From Aquila chrysaetos chrysaetos (taxonomy: Eukaryota > Chordata > Aves > Accipitriformes > Accipitridae), in the NCBI RefSeq assembly GCF_900496995.4, contig NC_044018.1, forward strand, positions 29,306,047 through 29,370,046: a DNA stretch of 64,000 bases, given 5' to 3'. Every line of letters starts with the position of its first letter. Within the stretch, counting starts at the first letter, position 1. Shown piece after piece: positions 36,601-49,700 of the stretch. Both the position numbers and the translations under genes were made by a program. The notes beneath the pieces are model-generated. The model did not search any database and was not told where the DNA came from. It saw nothing but the letters and a program-made list of their open reading frames with translations.

Positions 36601-39070
36601 GGGTTGTTTTCCAATGAACTGCTCTGTGCCGTGTCCGAGTAGCACATTAAGAGGGATGGAGTGAACAGATCAAAGAGCACGAAACATCCTTGCCTGGGGT
36701 GGGTGACTTTTCTGAGTGTTCTGCTCATCCTTGCCTCTTTAGGAAAATCATCTGGACTTAAGAGACTCAAAGCAGGACATTGGGGTCCTGGCTAGAGGTG
36801 AGGGCAGGAGGTACAGCCTTTATGAGCTCAGCCTGGACTGCAGCACCCTTTCCTTAGGGCCCATGGGAGGGAGACTGACAGTTCCTATCATCCTGGAAGA
36901 GCAAAAAATGTGGTAAGCCTGAGACATGTTCTGAAGAGAGATACCGGTCTCCCATTTTCATCCCAGATCTTTGCCTGCATTTTGCTGAAAAGAAGAAAAA
37001 GAGACCCCTCCATAGGGTGAGCAGTTCAGCGGCAGCAGGTGCAGAACAAGAACATCAGGTCGAGTTTGAAGCTCTCCGAGCTTCGGCAGGGAGGGGTGAG
37101 CTAGCTAGCCACAAGCCTACCACGCAGGCAGCACTTCGGTTGGAAGCTCCTTCCTTTGCAGATGAATACCTTGATCTCAGCTCCCCCCTCTTCTCCTTCT
37201 CACCGAATCAGCCCTGTGTGGTCGCTCGAGAGCAGCACACCTGACTGCGGGGTGCCTGGTGCCAGCAGCTGCTGAAACCACAGCTTGAATGAAGCCAGCC
37301 TTTCTCTCCCTTGCTCAAGAGAAGGCTGCGCTGCACAAAAACAAAACTGAATCAGGCTGTTCTCACCCTCAACTCTCCTGGCAAACAGGAAGCTACGTGC
37401 AAGGGTGGAAGAGAAAGTTTACGGGCTCTTGGGTAACACCAGGAACATACCTCAGACACCACCTGCAGTGAAGTGAAATAAATGCTTTCCAGGTAAACAC
37501 GTGCATCTGGGTTTACCTGGCCAGCTGATGCACTGACATCTGTATCCAAAACAGGGGATGAGTTGAGCACTTGCATTCCCCTCCCTGAGCTTTGTCTTCA
37601 GACGAAAACGTTAAACTGATGTACCATCTGCCAGAGCAGCAGTTCAGGTGCAATCGGCTGTTGCCAGAGCTGCCGTTATAGCCAGGGAGAAAAACTGATG
37701 AAAAGCCAAGAATTTAGTGGCCAGCAATGAGTCTCCTCCATGCCGGTACTACACTGGCTGGTACCAGGTCTTCAGAGTAAGTCATCCTCCCTTGGAGAGG
37801 GAAGGTCTTTCCTCCCCCACAATGCTCTTTCCACATCTGAACTCCTCCAGGAACATGGAATAAGTCCATCTAGGAGGGATGGCCACCTTGTCATGCCGCC
37901 GGCTAAGGGGGTTCAGGCTCAAGTCTGCAAGGCTCCGTTATTCCAATTTGTTGTCATAGGAGACAGGGATTGTCTATCTGTACATTGATGCAAAGAGGAC
38001 AGAAGCAAGCATGTGCCCAGGGAAACGTGACCAAGTCAGATAAAAGGTGTTTTGCAGTGAGATACACTTGACTGTGGAAATATCTGCCCAGGGAAAGTCT
38101 AGAGGGGAAAATGATCAATTTAAATAAATTGATATTAAATAGCACAAATGCCTAAGGAAGCATGCACCCAGCAAACGCCAGGTAGCTTATACTTCTGTAA
38201 AAATGCTGGCACTGATTTAAGAGCAGAATATATCCAAACTAAACGCATCTATAGCTCCAGCAGGTTTCTGCTGCCCATACAACCTGACAAGAATCTTTCC
38301 TATGCCTGACACTACAAGTTCAAAACCCTGGATGCTATTATAAGTATTTCTTTTTAATCATTAGGTGTTTTTCTGGCTGATGCAGAGGCCAAAGGGAAGC
38401 TTTTGGGTGCAGACTGCTAATGCAGCATCACCTTGCCTGGTGTATACCTCTTTGGCAACTCCAGAATGAATCACAATGAGGAGCAGCAGCCTCTTCTGCT
38501 CATCTATGCCAAGAGGCCGCTAGCTCGTGAGAGTGCAGGAAGAGGACAGTGGTCTCAGCAAGGCACCTCCACGTTTCTCCACGTCTGCTTTTTCATCCTG
38601 GTTCTCTCCTTCACTCCCATAGTACCTAGGTTATGTATCAGGTATGCATATGTTCAGAGTTTTTTCACCACTACTGTTCTAAGCTTTTCATGACAAGGTA
38701 TGCACAGAATCAATATCGGAGCTCCCTTGATTCAGCACCTGCCTGTTCTTGACATTTAATCTATCTGTAGTGATTAGGATCTGTCACGAAGGCACAGCAA
38801 GAGATTGTTGATGGCAATACAAGAGCAAAGAGCCATTTTTGTAGGTCTTCCTGCTGAGTCCACCCTGGAGATGCTCCTACCTCTGGCACTCACAGCCTGC
38901 CACCAGAGCCAAGGGCCACCATGGGACGCAAGTGGGATGATGGATTAGAAAAATGGCTGTGAAATTTCTCATACATTTCCTGCAAGTTTTGAAGTCAGGC
39001 CTCCCTGTATGACATCTCATCCCTCCTCTTCACAGCTGCTTCTCATTTCCCAGCCATAGTCTTCCTGTTT
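30640..39070. other. Intergenic, no recognised gene
   Basis: No exon with recognisable similarity. A T-run lies near 30,697-30,709 and a short (CA)n with an A-run near 31,192-31,208. Segments near 31,490-31,740 (- strand) and 32,180-32,410 are open and somewhat protein-like, but match nothing I recognise. GC content rises from about 35,900 onward. Confidence 0.45.
37489..37520. repeat. 10-bp inverted repeat with forkhead-like core
   Basis: CCAGGTAAAC (37,489-37,498) and its exact complement GTTTACCTGG (37,511-37,520) face each other across 12 bases. The GTAAAC core resembles a forkhead-factor site, so a paired FOX site is possible. It lies in intergenic DNA and could be chance. Confidence 0.7.
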
Positions 39071-39078
39071 TGCTGATA

Positions 39079-39102
39079 TTTTTTTTTTTTTTTTTTTTTT
39101 TT
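39079..39102. repeat. 24-base T tract
   Basis: An uninterrupted run of T in intergenic DNA. It could be a decayed poly-A tail of a - strand retroposed copy, but no flanking element was recognised. Confidence 0.9.
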
Positions 39103-39109
39103 GGAAAGG

Positions 39110-42100
39110 TGCAGGACTGTGCTTAACAGCTGCACACAATTCTCCCCTGGCCATGCCTGCTCCCATCACTATATATAGCCTCAGACAGGCCAAACAAATG
39201 GAGCAGGGCTGGGGTTAATAATCACAAAATGGAGTTCAGCTGTCTCTGAACTGTGATTTACTGGGACCCAGGCCAGGCAAGTTCCTCCTCATGCCCTTGC
39301 TGTAGAGTTGTCCACAAGGGACTAGTCTTTTCAAAAGGGGAAAAATTATTTGAACTGCCTTTTTGCTAGCTGAAACTTGAGAAGATGTGAAATGATTCAA
39401 GTAGGTCTGTTGTTGGATGAGGTCTCCAGGGAGGTGCTGGTGTGATGTGGAAGGGCACTATGCATGGTGATGTGCCACCTTCTCCATCCTTAGAAGCTTG
39501 GAGCCAGGAGAATGGGTGAGTTTAACCTGGCCCTTGTTCTTCACTGGGGCTGGCGGTGGCTGAACAGTTGTTAATGGCGATACCCCATGAGGAATATGGT
39601 TGTTAGAGTTGCTCTCGGTCAATAAGTGCATCCCAGTGGGAAGGTCTGCTCTGGGGTTAGAGGTGTGAGGGTCTGTCAGTCTGTGTCCCCTACCCATTTC
39701 ATGTCAGGTGTCCACAATGTTCTTGGTGTTGGATATCCTGCCTGTTTGTCCCATGGATAGAGACTGGATACAGCTGTCCCCTTTCCTGAGGGGTCTTAGC
39801 CCAACTGGTGTCCCCTGTGTTGGGTGCTGCTCTGTGCTGTGCAGGGGTACCCAGTCCCCTTGGGGTGACCTGCCTGGGGGTTCATATCTCTGTTCCCTGC
39901 ACAATCCCAAGACTGATGGGAAGAACCTGCAGAGCATAGCTGGGGCTCAAATTACTTTGTGTACTAATTATTAACAAACAGGCTGAGCCAGGCTGCTGTG
40001 CTCACTTCAGAGCCGAAAACAAGAGCCAAAGTACGTGGGCAGGATTCACGCAGCATCCAGTCCATCCCAGTCCAGCCTCTTGGGTGTGTTGCTGAGCACC
40101 ATCCCAGGGTCTCCCTTGCAGAGGCTGCAAGGAGGCCGTGGTGTCACACGTGTGGCATTGCCACCTTCCCTCCAGACACGGGGCACTCAGCGCCCTGTGG
40201 TGTGCTCTCCCAAGCAACCTCTCTCGTACACCCTCGTCCTCAACAGCTCGGAGTATTTTTAGCTGGCATGCCTTGCAGACGTAACTCTTCTCCTGAAGAA
40301 ACAAACCTGCTCGTTTTCTGCCTTCTATGGAGAGATATGGCTCCAGGCAGCTCTCCTCCCCCTGCCTCGCACATCCACTGCCTGCGCCCATGCTGCTGCT
40401 CCTCCGGCTTCTAAGTTGCTGATGGTCTGCTTCGTGTCCAAGGGCAATTTTGGCAGTCAGCTGCTCACCTTTCGGGCAGGGAGGTGGATCTCGGGTGATG
40501 GGAGGGCAGGCTTGTGGCTGCTGGAAGCAAAGACCAAGCTCTTGTAAGCGTGCCAGGGCAGGTGGGATGCATCTGGCAGCTTAAGACCCTGGGACCCAAG
40601 CAGCACAGCTTAGGTCTTTGTGCTTTGACTGGAAGAGATGAGGTCCTGAAGGCATGTTCAACACAAAGAGATACAGGCACCTAGTAGGATTTTCAGCAAA
40701 GCTCATACTGTTTGTTACCCAAAGGCTTTTCAAAATCTATCGGCCCCTTTCTACTCCTAAACACCATCTCAGGCCTCCCCTGGCCTCATTAGTTGCAGAA
40801 ATAGTAGCGTGTAGTTTTCCAGCATATGAAGGGAAAGTTATTCATCCTTTGAGTAGTTTCTGAGTGACAAGGCTGCTGAAATGCCTGGCTGTATCTATGC
40901 AATTTAAAGAACCCTTCTTCTCCCTGTGCTGCCTCAGCTTTCCCAACCCTAAATAAACTGACTGTCCACACTGACGTGACCATGCCTCACTTGAGAGGAC
41001 ACAAGGTGAGAAGCCAGTGCTGGCAGATATCATGGCATCTGCCAACAAACATTGCCCCTGGAGCTGCTCAGGTCTTCTGCCACATGACCCCAAAAAGCAA
41101 TGTGGCACGGCCGTGCCACCATGCCTTTCTGCCATGCCCCCAAATCTCCCACTGCTGGGGACACTGGGACTTCTTTAATGGGCTGCTGTACCAGCATCAG
41201 GGAGATGGCAGTGAGGGGAAATTCTCTTGCATTGAAGGAGAACTGCACAAGTTAGTCCACGCTGAGCCACTGCATCTGGTGTGCTGGGTCACGCAGGGCT
41301 CAGGAAGGGGAATGTCGGTGTCGGATATAGTCTGAGAGGAGTCATCCCAGGCTTAACTGGGACCATCATCTGCAGAAAAGAGGGATAGTGCAAAACAAGG
41401 CCGAAGTAGTCCCTCCATTTCATCCCGGTCCCAAAACAATCTGCTGTGCAGATTGCAAGTTTGCAGGAAGCTTTCAGGCTGCCTGTGTATATGCACAGCA
41501 TCTTCTGGGAGTGTCCCGGAACATCATTCCCACATGGTGTGAGTGTTCTCCATGTATGTCTTTATGTTCCTCTGTGCTAGCCTACAGTTCCCCTGAAATC
41601 TCTTAAAATTTTGAAATTCCTCATCGCCTTGTACATCCTTAAATGCAGCAGGGTGTACCCGCAAGGCAGCTGCATGAATCGCAAATAAGCATTTGTGGAC
41701 TACGTGAAGATTTCCCTTTGAGAGAGATGTGTACATAGCTAGGGATTTTGGGAGCCCACTGGAATGTGTAGAGGTTTGTTTTTTTCATGATAAAGCCTTG
41801 AAGAAGTGCTCTTGGAAAATGCCAGCACCGATTAAAGGACTGGGGCTTAGCGTTTGCACAACTGTGGAAGTTCAAAGGAGCTAGGCGTATGCTTTCCTTC
41901 AGAGGATGGGTCACGGCATGGTTTCTGAAATCCCTGCTCAGTGCCTGCTCCATCCCTGGGTCTCTGTGTTCCCACCTCAAAGTCCACTGGGTGCCACTTT
42001 CCAGCTCCTTCTACAGCATGAACCCACCAACCACGTTTGCAGTAAGGGGTGTCTGTATGTGCTCACATCCCCCATGCACCAAAAAAGCCAATACCCCAAA

Positions 42101-45100
42101 ATATGCCAAAAGCTCTGTACAGCCTCTGTGTCCTCCATATTCTTCTTTCAGGGCAGAACTGACCCTTCCAGGAGATTCTAACTGCTCCTGTGCCAAAGCA
42201 GCCATGTGCACCTCAGGTCCTCAGACAAGGGTCCTTCCAACCAGCAACTGTGGGACATGTTCCCTCTGAGTGCTGGGGTGCAGACGTGCACAAAATCCTT
42301 CTCTTTTACCCAGCTGACAGCCTGTCCATCTGCAGGGTAGTGTTCAGAGTTTGCCTTTGGCCTCAGGGGCCTCTGATAGAGATAGAAATTCTTTGGGACA
42401 GAACTTATTTTGGGTGGCCATCCCCAACCCTTCAGATACACCTCCCAACACGAACACCTTCAGGAACCTCCTTAGATCCACCATCACAACCACTTCCAGT
42501 GCTGAAGCTGCCACACAACATCTTTTGGGTTCTCCTGTTGGTAGAACATGAGTTTTCCTGGCTAGTCGCCTCCGCCTTTGAAACACAAAGATTTTAATCT
42601 TTCACCCTCTTTCTTCCTCTTGGGAGACTTTGGTCAGTCTTCTTAATTAGACAGGATTGCCTCACTTCCTTAGATATGGAAATGTCTCTTTGTTAAACAA
42701 GGCAGTATCTCTTATCTCTGCCTGGCCTTTAAACAACTCTGCTTTTGGCAGTTCATTCTGTGTCCTTACACCTAACATGCAAATGATGCAAATATCCAAC
42801 TAGGTAAAAGTTTGTAACTCATTATAAAAACTTGGCTCAGACCCGGAGCAGGAGTGATCCTGTTTGGGGGCATGGAATTCTGTGTGGCTGATTGCCAAAC
42901 TCTCTCCTAAGCACATCTTTACCACGGCCATTTCCTTTCCCTTCGGATCTTTCCCCATTATTTTTATTTTTCCTTTTTTCCTCTTTCAGGTTATCAGGCT
43001 CTTTTATCAGAGAACAGAATCGGAAAAATCCCAAGAACAATTTTTACCTGTGGGGCTTCTCCAGGACAGGACTGCCTGGGACACCCCAGGATGGGACTTC
43101 TCATGTTGGGGAGAAAGCAGCCCTCAGTTGCAGCTTTCTGCAGTCTGATGGATCCCTCCCAGCCCCCTGCTAGAACTTGCCCTGCCGTTGCCATGGATGT
43201 GAATTTTTGCTGCTGCCAGTTGTGAGGACAAAAATAAACAATTTTCTCCCTCATCCTTGTGATGGGAAAACTAAACTTTTGCTTTTGAGAAGACTTCAGC
43301 TGTTTCTAGTCTCAGGAACTCACATCTACCTGCTAGAGCAGGACTGGCATCACTTGGTTTTTAGAGGTGGGAGAAGGATGACCATGCTTCCTCTTTTCCA
43401 CTGACACTGTTCCAGTTGGCATTAAAGGATAATTTGTGCTTGGGCTGGAAATAGCCAGGACAGGTTGACTATGACTCTCCAATCCAGGAGTGGGGTGGAG
43501 AGCCCCGACTCCACTCTCAGGAGAGTTTGTGTGCTCTCTGCACAAAGCAGGGCAACTTCAGCGGAAGAGGTGGAGTCCATCCCTTTGCAAAGCTCCTGGG
43601 AGGATTCTCCTGGCTGCTGGAGATTTTCCTTCCCTCAGATAGAGGCAAAACCTGAAGCCGGGTGTCCCGCGTTAGGCCAACTGCTATTATTGAAAGGGAG
43701 ACTTGGGGTGGCAATGGGTGAGGCAGGAAGAACATTACTATCTTCCTCCTGGAGCTGAACCCTGAAGACAAGGTCCTTCAGAAAGGTGAAGGCTACAAGC
43801 CTTGGAAATGGTTTGGGGCTGGGAATCCCAGGTGGAAGGAGCCACCTCCTGGAAAGACTAAGGCTTGCAAGCACTGAAGGAGGACAATCCCTCGGCTTCT
43901 CCCCCACTCCTGCTTTCCTCCTTGCATTCATCCTCATGAACTCTTCCTGGACAAGGTTGTGCTCCCACCATGAGGGTAAGATGCTCAAAAGCTCAGAGCT
44001 GCAAAACTATTGTGCTGTGGTCCAAATTCCCCTACAGACCTAGTGGAAGATGCTGTATCTGCGTCCCTCAGCACGTAGGAGGCCCCACCGGCCTTTTGCA
44101 CAAACACCAGTGGTTTCTCCTCAAAGAAATGAGGAGCAAAGGGCAGGTAATGATGTGGCCAAGATCCTTGAGGATCAGGGGAGACAGCAGTGGGAATGGA
44201 GCCAAGAATAGGCATGCAACAAAATCTCACCCTGGAGACCTTCTCTTGAACGACCAGAGAGGAAGCCCTCTCTTCAGCTCCCATAACATTTCTTTATAAG
44301 TGCCGAAAACTTTAGTGAAAATTAGATATAGGCGTCTAAATGAGTTCTGTGCTTTTGCAACTTTTACCCAGCATTATAACAGTGTTCAGCACCGTAGAGT
44401 GCAGCTGGCTTCACTTTTCTGAAGAAATTCAAAATAAAATCCTCAGATTGGACCTTTTTTTCCTGATCGCAGCTGACTCTGTGTTTGAAATCTGTATGTT
44501 TTTCCCTAGACAAATCCTTGAAAGGAAAGATGGCTTCAGGCTGGGCAGAGATCAGCTCGTCACACAGAATCGGGAACAGGAGAGAGTGTGACTTGCAGTA
44601 AGCTATTGAAGGAAATTAATCAGTACGTCAAAACCCAACAGCTTCTCAATCCGTTATTCCACTGTGTGTTTAGTGACACTGGAAAATACTGGATTTAACC
44701 GGATTTGAAAGTGATAAAATGCATAACAATAATCAATTTCCAGGAGTTAAAGCCAGGTGCAGTCAAACAAGAAAAAAGACACTGGGTTTGGTGGTGACTT
44801 AACATCATCAAAAAAAGTGTTCTTTGTTAGGCCGTTAAATTATTGAGGAAAAAAATTGAGAAGCTTGTTGTGTGCAAATCCAGAGCAGATGCTTCTGGAA
44901 AATGCTGTAGACGTTGGGCCCAGTAATGGGTTGTCTCGGATGAAAGTTCCTATCTTGGGACAAACCTGAGGACTGTCAGATGAGGAAAAGGTGCTTTTCT
45001 GATGCCCAAATCCCAAAGTCTGTGTCCGAGTGGTGCTTCAGTTGCCGAGGTCTGTCCCTCGCTGTGCCTGAGGATGTCTGTACCATTTAATTTCTCTCTG

Positions 45101-45480
45101 GCCCTCTGTTTCCCACCTGCTCTATCAGATGGACTGTTTCCCTTGGTCTCCCACTTCACAGTGCAATTTCCCTTTTTGCTTTGGACTGGGAGCGCTGGGT
45201 TAATGCCGCCCTCGTAGGGTGTCAGCATTGCACAACCAGTTAACCCTCTCTGGATAAGACGTAGATGGGAAAGACAAAAGAAGAACCGAATTCTCTGCCG
45301 GTGACACTTTCTCCCAGCCAACAAACAAAAGTTTTATTAGCTAAGCCCTCTCAGATGCTGCATTCCAGCTTGGTAACATTTCGGTAACACATTGCAAACG
45401 TTTGACTCATAGAAACTTGGAAGGCTGGAGCCGGGGGAGGGGGAAGAGCGTCACATTCCCATTCCCGGGCAGGGTTTGGT
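39110..45480. other. Intergenic, no recognised gene
   Basis: GC-moderate DNA with many short overlapping open frames on both strands, none recognisable. An AT-rich block at about 44,640-44,880 is listed separately. No mobile element was identified. Confidence 0.45.
44640..44880. promoter_or_regulatory. AT-rich island, possible conserved non-coding element
   Basis: An AT-rich, non-coding block. It includes TAACAATAATCAATTT near 44,725 (SOX- and homeodomain-like words), TTAAATTATTGAGG near 44,836 and CTTTGTTAG near 44,823. The composition matches the islands in the RACGAP1 5' flank. An enhancer role is inference. Confidence 0.22.
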
Positions 45481-45487
45481 TGTTGGA

Positions 45488-45506
45488 TTTTTTTTTTTTT
45501 TTTTTT
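45488..45506. repeat. 19-base T tract
   Basis: An uninterrupted T run opening a pyrimidine-rich region that continues, with a 14-T run at 45,666-45,679, to a CT-rich tract ending near 45,820. Confidence 0.9.
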
Positions 45507-45840
45507 AAAGAACTGAAACTTCTCTCTGTTTAATGAAAAAAAAGTGTTTGAGCCTGACGGCTTTCACCGGCTTGCATTGTGTTTGGGAGAGAGGGGCTGG
45601 GGGAGGAGGGCTTACGCTGCCAAGGGAGGAACCCAGGGCAGCTGAACTCGCTTTTCTTCTGCAAGTTTTTTTTTTTTTTCTCCCTCTGTGTTCCCAGGAC
45701 AGGGTTGGCTTTCTAGGTTTGATAAAGCATTTCCTTCCATTGTCATTCTATACGGCCTCTGGGCCCTTCTCTCAGTCCCTCCCCTTTTGCCGTCCCCCCT
45801 CTTTCTCTCTCTCTCTTCCTGAACTTTAGTGAATCTTGAG

Positions 45841-45938
45841 ATATAAAGAAAGCAGCTGCCTCCCTTAAGCACATCTTGAACAATGAGACCTCATCTCCAA
45901 GGGCTTTAATTCCTCTGGATGCAAGGACAAAGCCAGGG
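45841..45938 (+). promoter_or_regulatory. Possible TATA promoter with first exon and donor, before a CpG-rich patch
   Basis: ATATAAAG at 45,841-45,848 could serve as a TATA box, with a start near 45,870. CCAGG followed by GTGAGT places a strong donor after 45,938. A CpG-rich stretch (about 45,940-46,170) follows immediately. The short implied exon codes for nothing recognisable, so a lncRNA or the 5' UTR of a gene outside the window would be the candidates. Speculative. Confidence 0.25.
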
Positions 45939-45939
45939 T

Positions 45940-46720
45940 GAGTAGCCTGCTAGTGACTCTGCCCGTCACCGCATCCGCGGCCGTTCCCGGTGGGTTCTTG
46001 CGTCCGTCCCCGCAGCGTCGGGGTCCTCTCGCTGCTCTCAGGCTGCCGAGGTACCGTATAGCACAAAAGCAGATGCTGTAAACGTTAAAACTCTCAAAAC
46101 CCAACCCAGCGCTGCCTGAGAAAGTGCGGACGCTGTCCCCATCGGACGCGCGTGCTGGAGAAGGCTTTGCCACCCAGCCGTGTGCCTGGATTTGGGTCAC
46201 CCGCTGGCTCCCCTCCTTGGGAGACTGGGCAAAAACCTGGTTCTTAGCAAGGTGGGAGGAATCCTGATCTCAAAGGCAAAGAAAAACAAATATGATGCAA
46301 TCAAGCGTGGCTCTGAGCGGGGCTGCGGGAGGGAAATATTCCCCGCAGCTTTGGGGCCGTGTAATTCAGGGGCGACACCGAAAGAGGAGCTCGGAAAAGT
46401 TCCGGGTGGGAGACACCTCCATGATCCAGGGACGCTCGGTTTTGGAGGCGAGGGCTGCGTCGTGTGGATGCTGCAGACCTTCCTGCCGGTGTCCGTGGCA
46501 TTTCTGCTCTCTTGCCTTCAACAGCCTCGTAGGATTTTTCCAGCCCGTTTTAAATGGCGAAGCGAGAGGTGGGCTGGAGAACAGGGAAACTTCTGCTCGG
46601 CGCAGGGGATCTGTGACTCGTAACCGCTGCATCCCAGGGAGAAAGCGGCCAGCGGGGCTCGCTGCGGTCCGTGCTGGGGACCGCAGAAAGCAGGCAGAGG
46701 CGCAGCGTGTGTTGTCGTTG
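45940..46720. promoter_or_regulatory. CpG-rich patches without an assigned gene
   Basis: Two CG-dense stretches (about 45,940-46,170 and 46,300-46,680) stand out from the surrounding sequence. CpG islands usually mark promoters, but I recognise no coding exon next to them. They may belong to a non-coding transcript or a distant gene. Confidence 0.3.
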
Positions 46721-49700
46721 TAAAGAGTGTTATCCGGAGTCTGGTTTTGCCCGAGTGACCTGTTTAGATTTTTTCGTGCAGAAAAAGCAGGAGGCAAAAT
46801 ACAGGACACTTCAGCAGCAGTGTGTTATATGTTAATTAACGGAATTCAGGACAAGTGGTGAAGCTGCTGCCTAATGTGCAACTTCCAATAGCGGGTCCCA
46901 GTCTTACCCTCCCAGGAAACTGTAACCGATTCACAGGGGAGACTGTGACAGACAAGAAGGCCTATCGCAGATATATCTTTAAGATCTTCCCAAGGGATTG
47001 CATGCTGCAAAAAAGCACATTGTAAACCTGCCAGCTCCTCTTCCAGAGCAGCTTCCCAGGACACTTGCTCCGGTTGATGTGCACCAAAACAGCTCTGTGT
47101 TCCTGGCACTTCCCCGCTGTTCTTTCTGGCAGGCCTTTGCAAACAGCTAAAATACAGTCATCTCGTGAAATCTTCCTTTCAAGGTGTTTGCATTCCCTGA
47201 GCTCTCGCGTGCTCTGATGTACTCGCTGGTGTAGCAGTCCCTCCCTTTGCCTCCACCGTTAACGCAAACTTATTTTGCTTGCAGTGCCTAGGTGACAATG
47301 GGAACAAAGGAGCAGGGACCATGACTCTGAAGGATGTCTGAGGTCGAAAAGTCCCCTCTCTCATTTGTATCGGCTCCTCTATTTGCTGAATAACTTGCAA
47401 TGCGTTCCCTACTCTCATGTTACTTAGAGGAACTGGGGGCAAACTGATGGTGATGCATGTGGGCTGCATGGCAGTGCGGGAACCTGCGGTACAATGTGGG
47501 CTAAGGACAGTGGTACTAGATGTACTTTGGCAAATGGGAAATGCTGCGTGCTCAAGAGAAATGTTGCTGGTTAGGGCATGTTCCTCAGACTGGTAACCAC
47601 CAGAGTTTGAAAAGCAGAGGAGGGAAAACCAGCGACATGCAGCGGTAGCTGCTTTTGGGGAGGGGAAGGTGCTCCAGCAGTTCTGCCACTTTTCCCATCT
47701 CTCAGCTGCCCCTTCACCTCTGCCATTGAACTCGTGTGATTACGGAGTGGTTAAACTGGACCCTAAGGGTTTATTTTTAACCTCAGTTGCTCGATGTTAG
47801 CTCAGTGATCTGGTTAACAATACGATGCCACAAGCCATAGTAGTGCTGCCGCTGAGTGCGCCGTGCTGGTGGGATCAAATGGCCTCGGTGGAAAGTCCTT
47901 AAGGCTTCACTGCCAAAGACACCGTGAAGTGGAATGACTCCCAGGTTGAGGAGTCGATTGCATGCAACTAAATACAGCCCAGATGCTGTTATCTAATGAC
48001 CCCAGGTGTCTGTACTCACCCCCCTCCTTTGAGTTTCTCTTCTTCTCCATCTGTGTCCAGTATCTGTTGTCTGCACTGAAATACAGTTTGTAGGACATAG
48101 GAAATACCACAGGATATCTGAGGTCCTTGGGATGGGGCATGGAAAAGATTGGTGCCTGAAAGTCCATAGCAAGCCTCCATGCCATAATGACTGATCCTTA
48201 GATAAATTTTCCTAAAAGCTTTATTACAGGTGAGTTTCCCAAATTTCTGTCTTCTGCCCTAGAACAGGAAAGAAAGTCAGGGATAACTACAACTAGGAAG
48301 ATTTCCAATGGCTTTGTTGATCTCCTTCATCCCATGTATAGGCTTGTCAGGTGGAATTAATCCAAGATAAGGTGGATGAGCCCAGCTGAGCTGCTCAGCC
48401 TTGGCTCCCTTTGCAGGCATAGGGGAGGAGGACCAGGCTCTTCTGGGGACTGTTCATCTTGGCTAAAAGTAGGTATTTGATATGCAATTTTGATCTGGGT
48501 AAGTTGAGTCCTTCTAGTAGGGGCTTTAGGAGAAGCAGCTGATGACTTACACATGGAAAAGACAAGAAAAACAGACAGACGAAAGACAGGTGATAAAGGG
48601 AAATTCAGATTAACAGGGTAAACCTGGGCACATGCAAACAATGTGATTTTGTGTTAGAAAACACTGGAAGACTACAGCTGAGAACACAGAAAGTAGGTCA
48701 GATGCTGACTGCTGGATCTATTCTAGGAAACCAGCTCCGGATAGGATTTGGCCACCACTCTGGGTAATCAGGAGGACATGCTCCACTTCCCCCGTAAGGC
48801 CTAATGTGATACCTAGGCAGATAAAATTAATAGCTCTGTCCTTACTATGTTTTAATCTCACTGGAGTTAATTTTTTTGAAAAATAGTAATGTGGATGCTG
48901 CTGAGTGTAGATGTAGGGTGTATTTGCAATGGGGAGCTGTATTTTAGGAAGCAATGCCTTGAAGAGGCTATAGGAGGCTTTGAAAGAAGAAACCTACTGG
49001 TACTGTTTCTGGTATAATATGGCAGTTGAGAAAACAAGAGTGATCTTGGGCCTTATAAACACAGGATGATCAAAGAAGGTATAAAAAAACACTTTTATTA
49101 CTCATTAAAGCATTACTGAGCCCGTCTGGGGTTCTGTGTCAGTTCAGGTACCTGTTGGAGCATGGCGTGTTCTTATGCTGTAAACAACCAAAAAGCTGTC
49201 CTTGCATTATGCAACATATAAACTGCTCAAAACATGACTGGAAGTTTTCTAGGAGACCTGCAGAACTTGCGGCTCTTGCAAAAATCATCTAGAGAGCCTA
49301 TGTAGTCTGCTATGCAGAAAGTCAGAGCAGGCTAGATACATTTTTGAGCTTTTCTCTCCTTAAAATGACATTTCTAGTCCAACACAACATCAGGTGTTTT
49401 CCCTTCATCCCAGTCCAGCTGTGCTTGTGCCATTTGCTCTTAGCCAGAAACCTCTACTAAATCCAGCAGCTTTGGGCAGCACTCTGGTATCTCTGAAAAT
49501 GGACTAGGAGTTGTGGGTAGAGATGGCTCAGGAACGGACACCGGGCTGGGTGGACACGCGTAGGATTACTCCAGGGAGGATCGGAGCCCATCAACATAAG
49601 GGAAGCAGTCACATTCACTTTAAATCCCATTGACTAAGTTGAAGGAGTTGGTTAAATTAGCCTTTAAAGTAGCAGAATGAGGGAGGTGAAATGAACATCT

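Noticed and set aside
47907-48185. 92-codon - strand open frame
   Set aside because: Protein-like but unrecognised, with no promoter, splice or repeat context.
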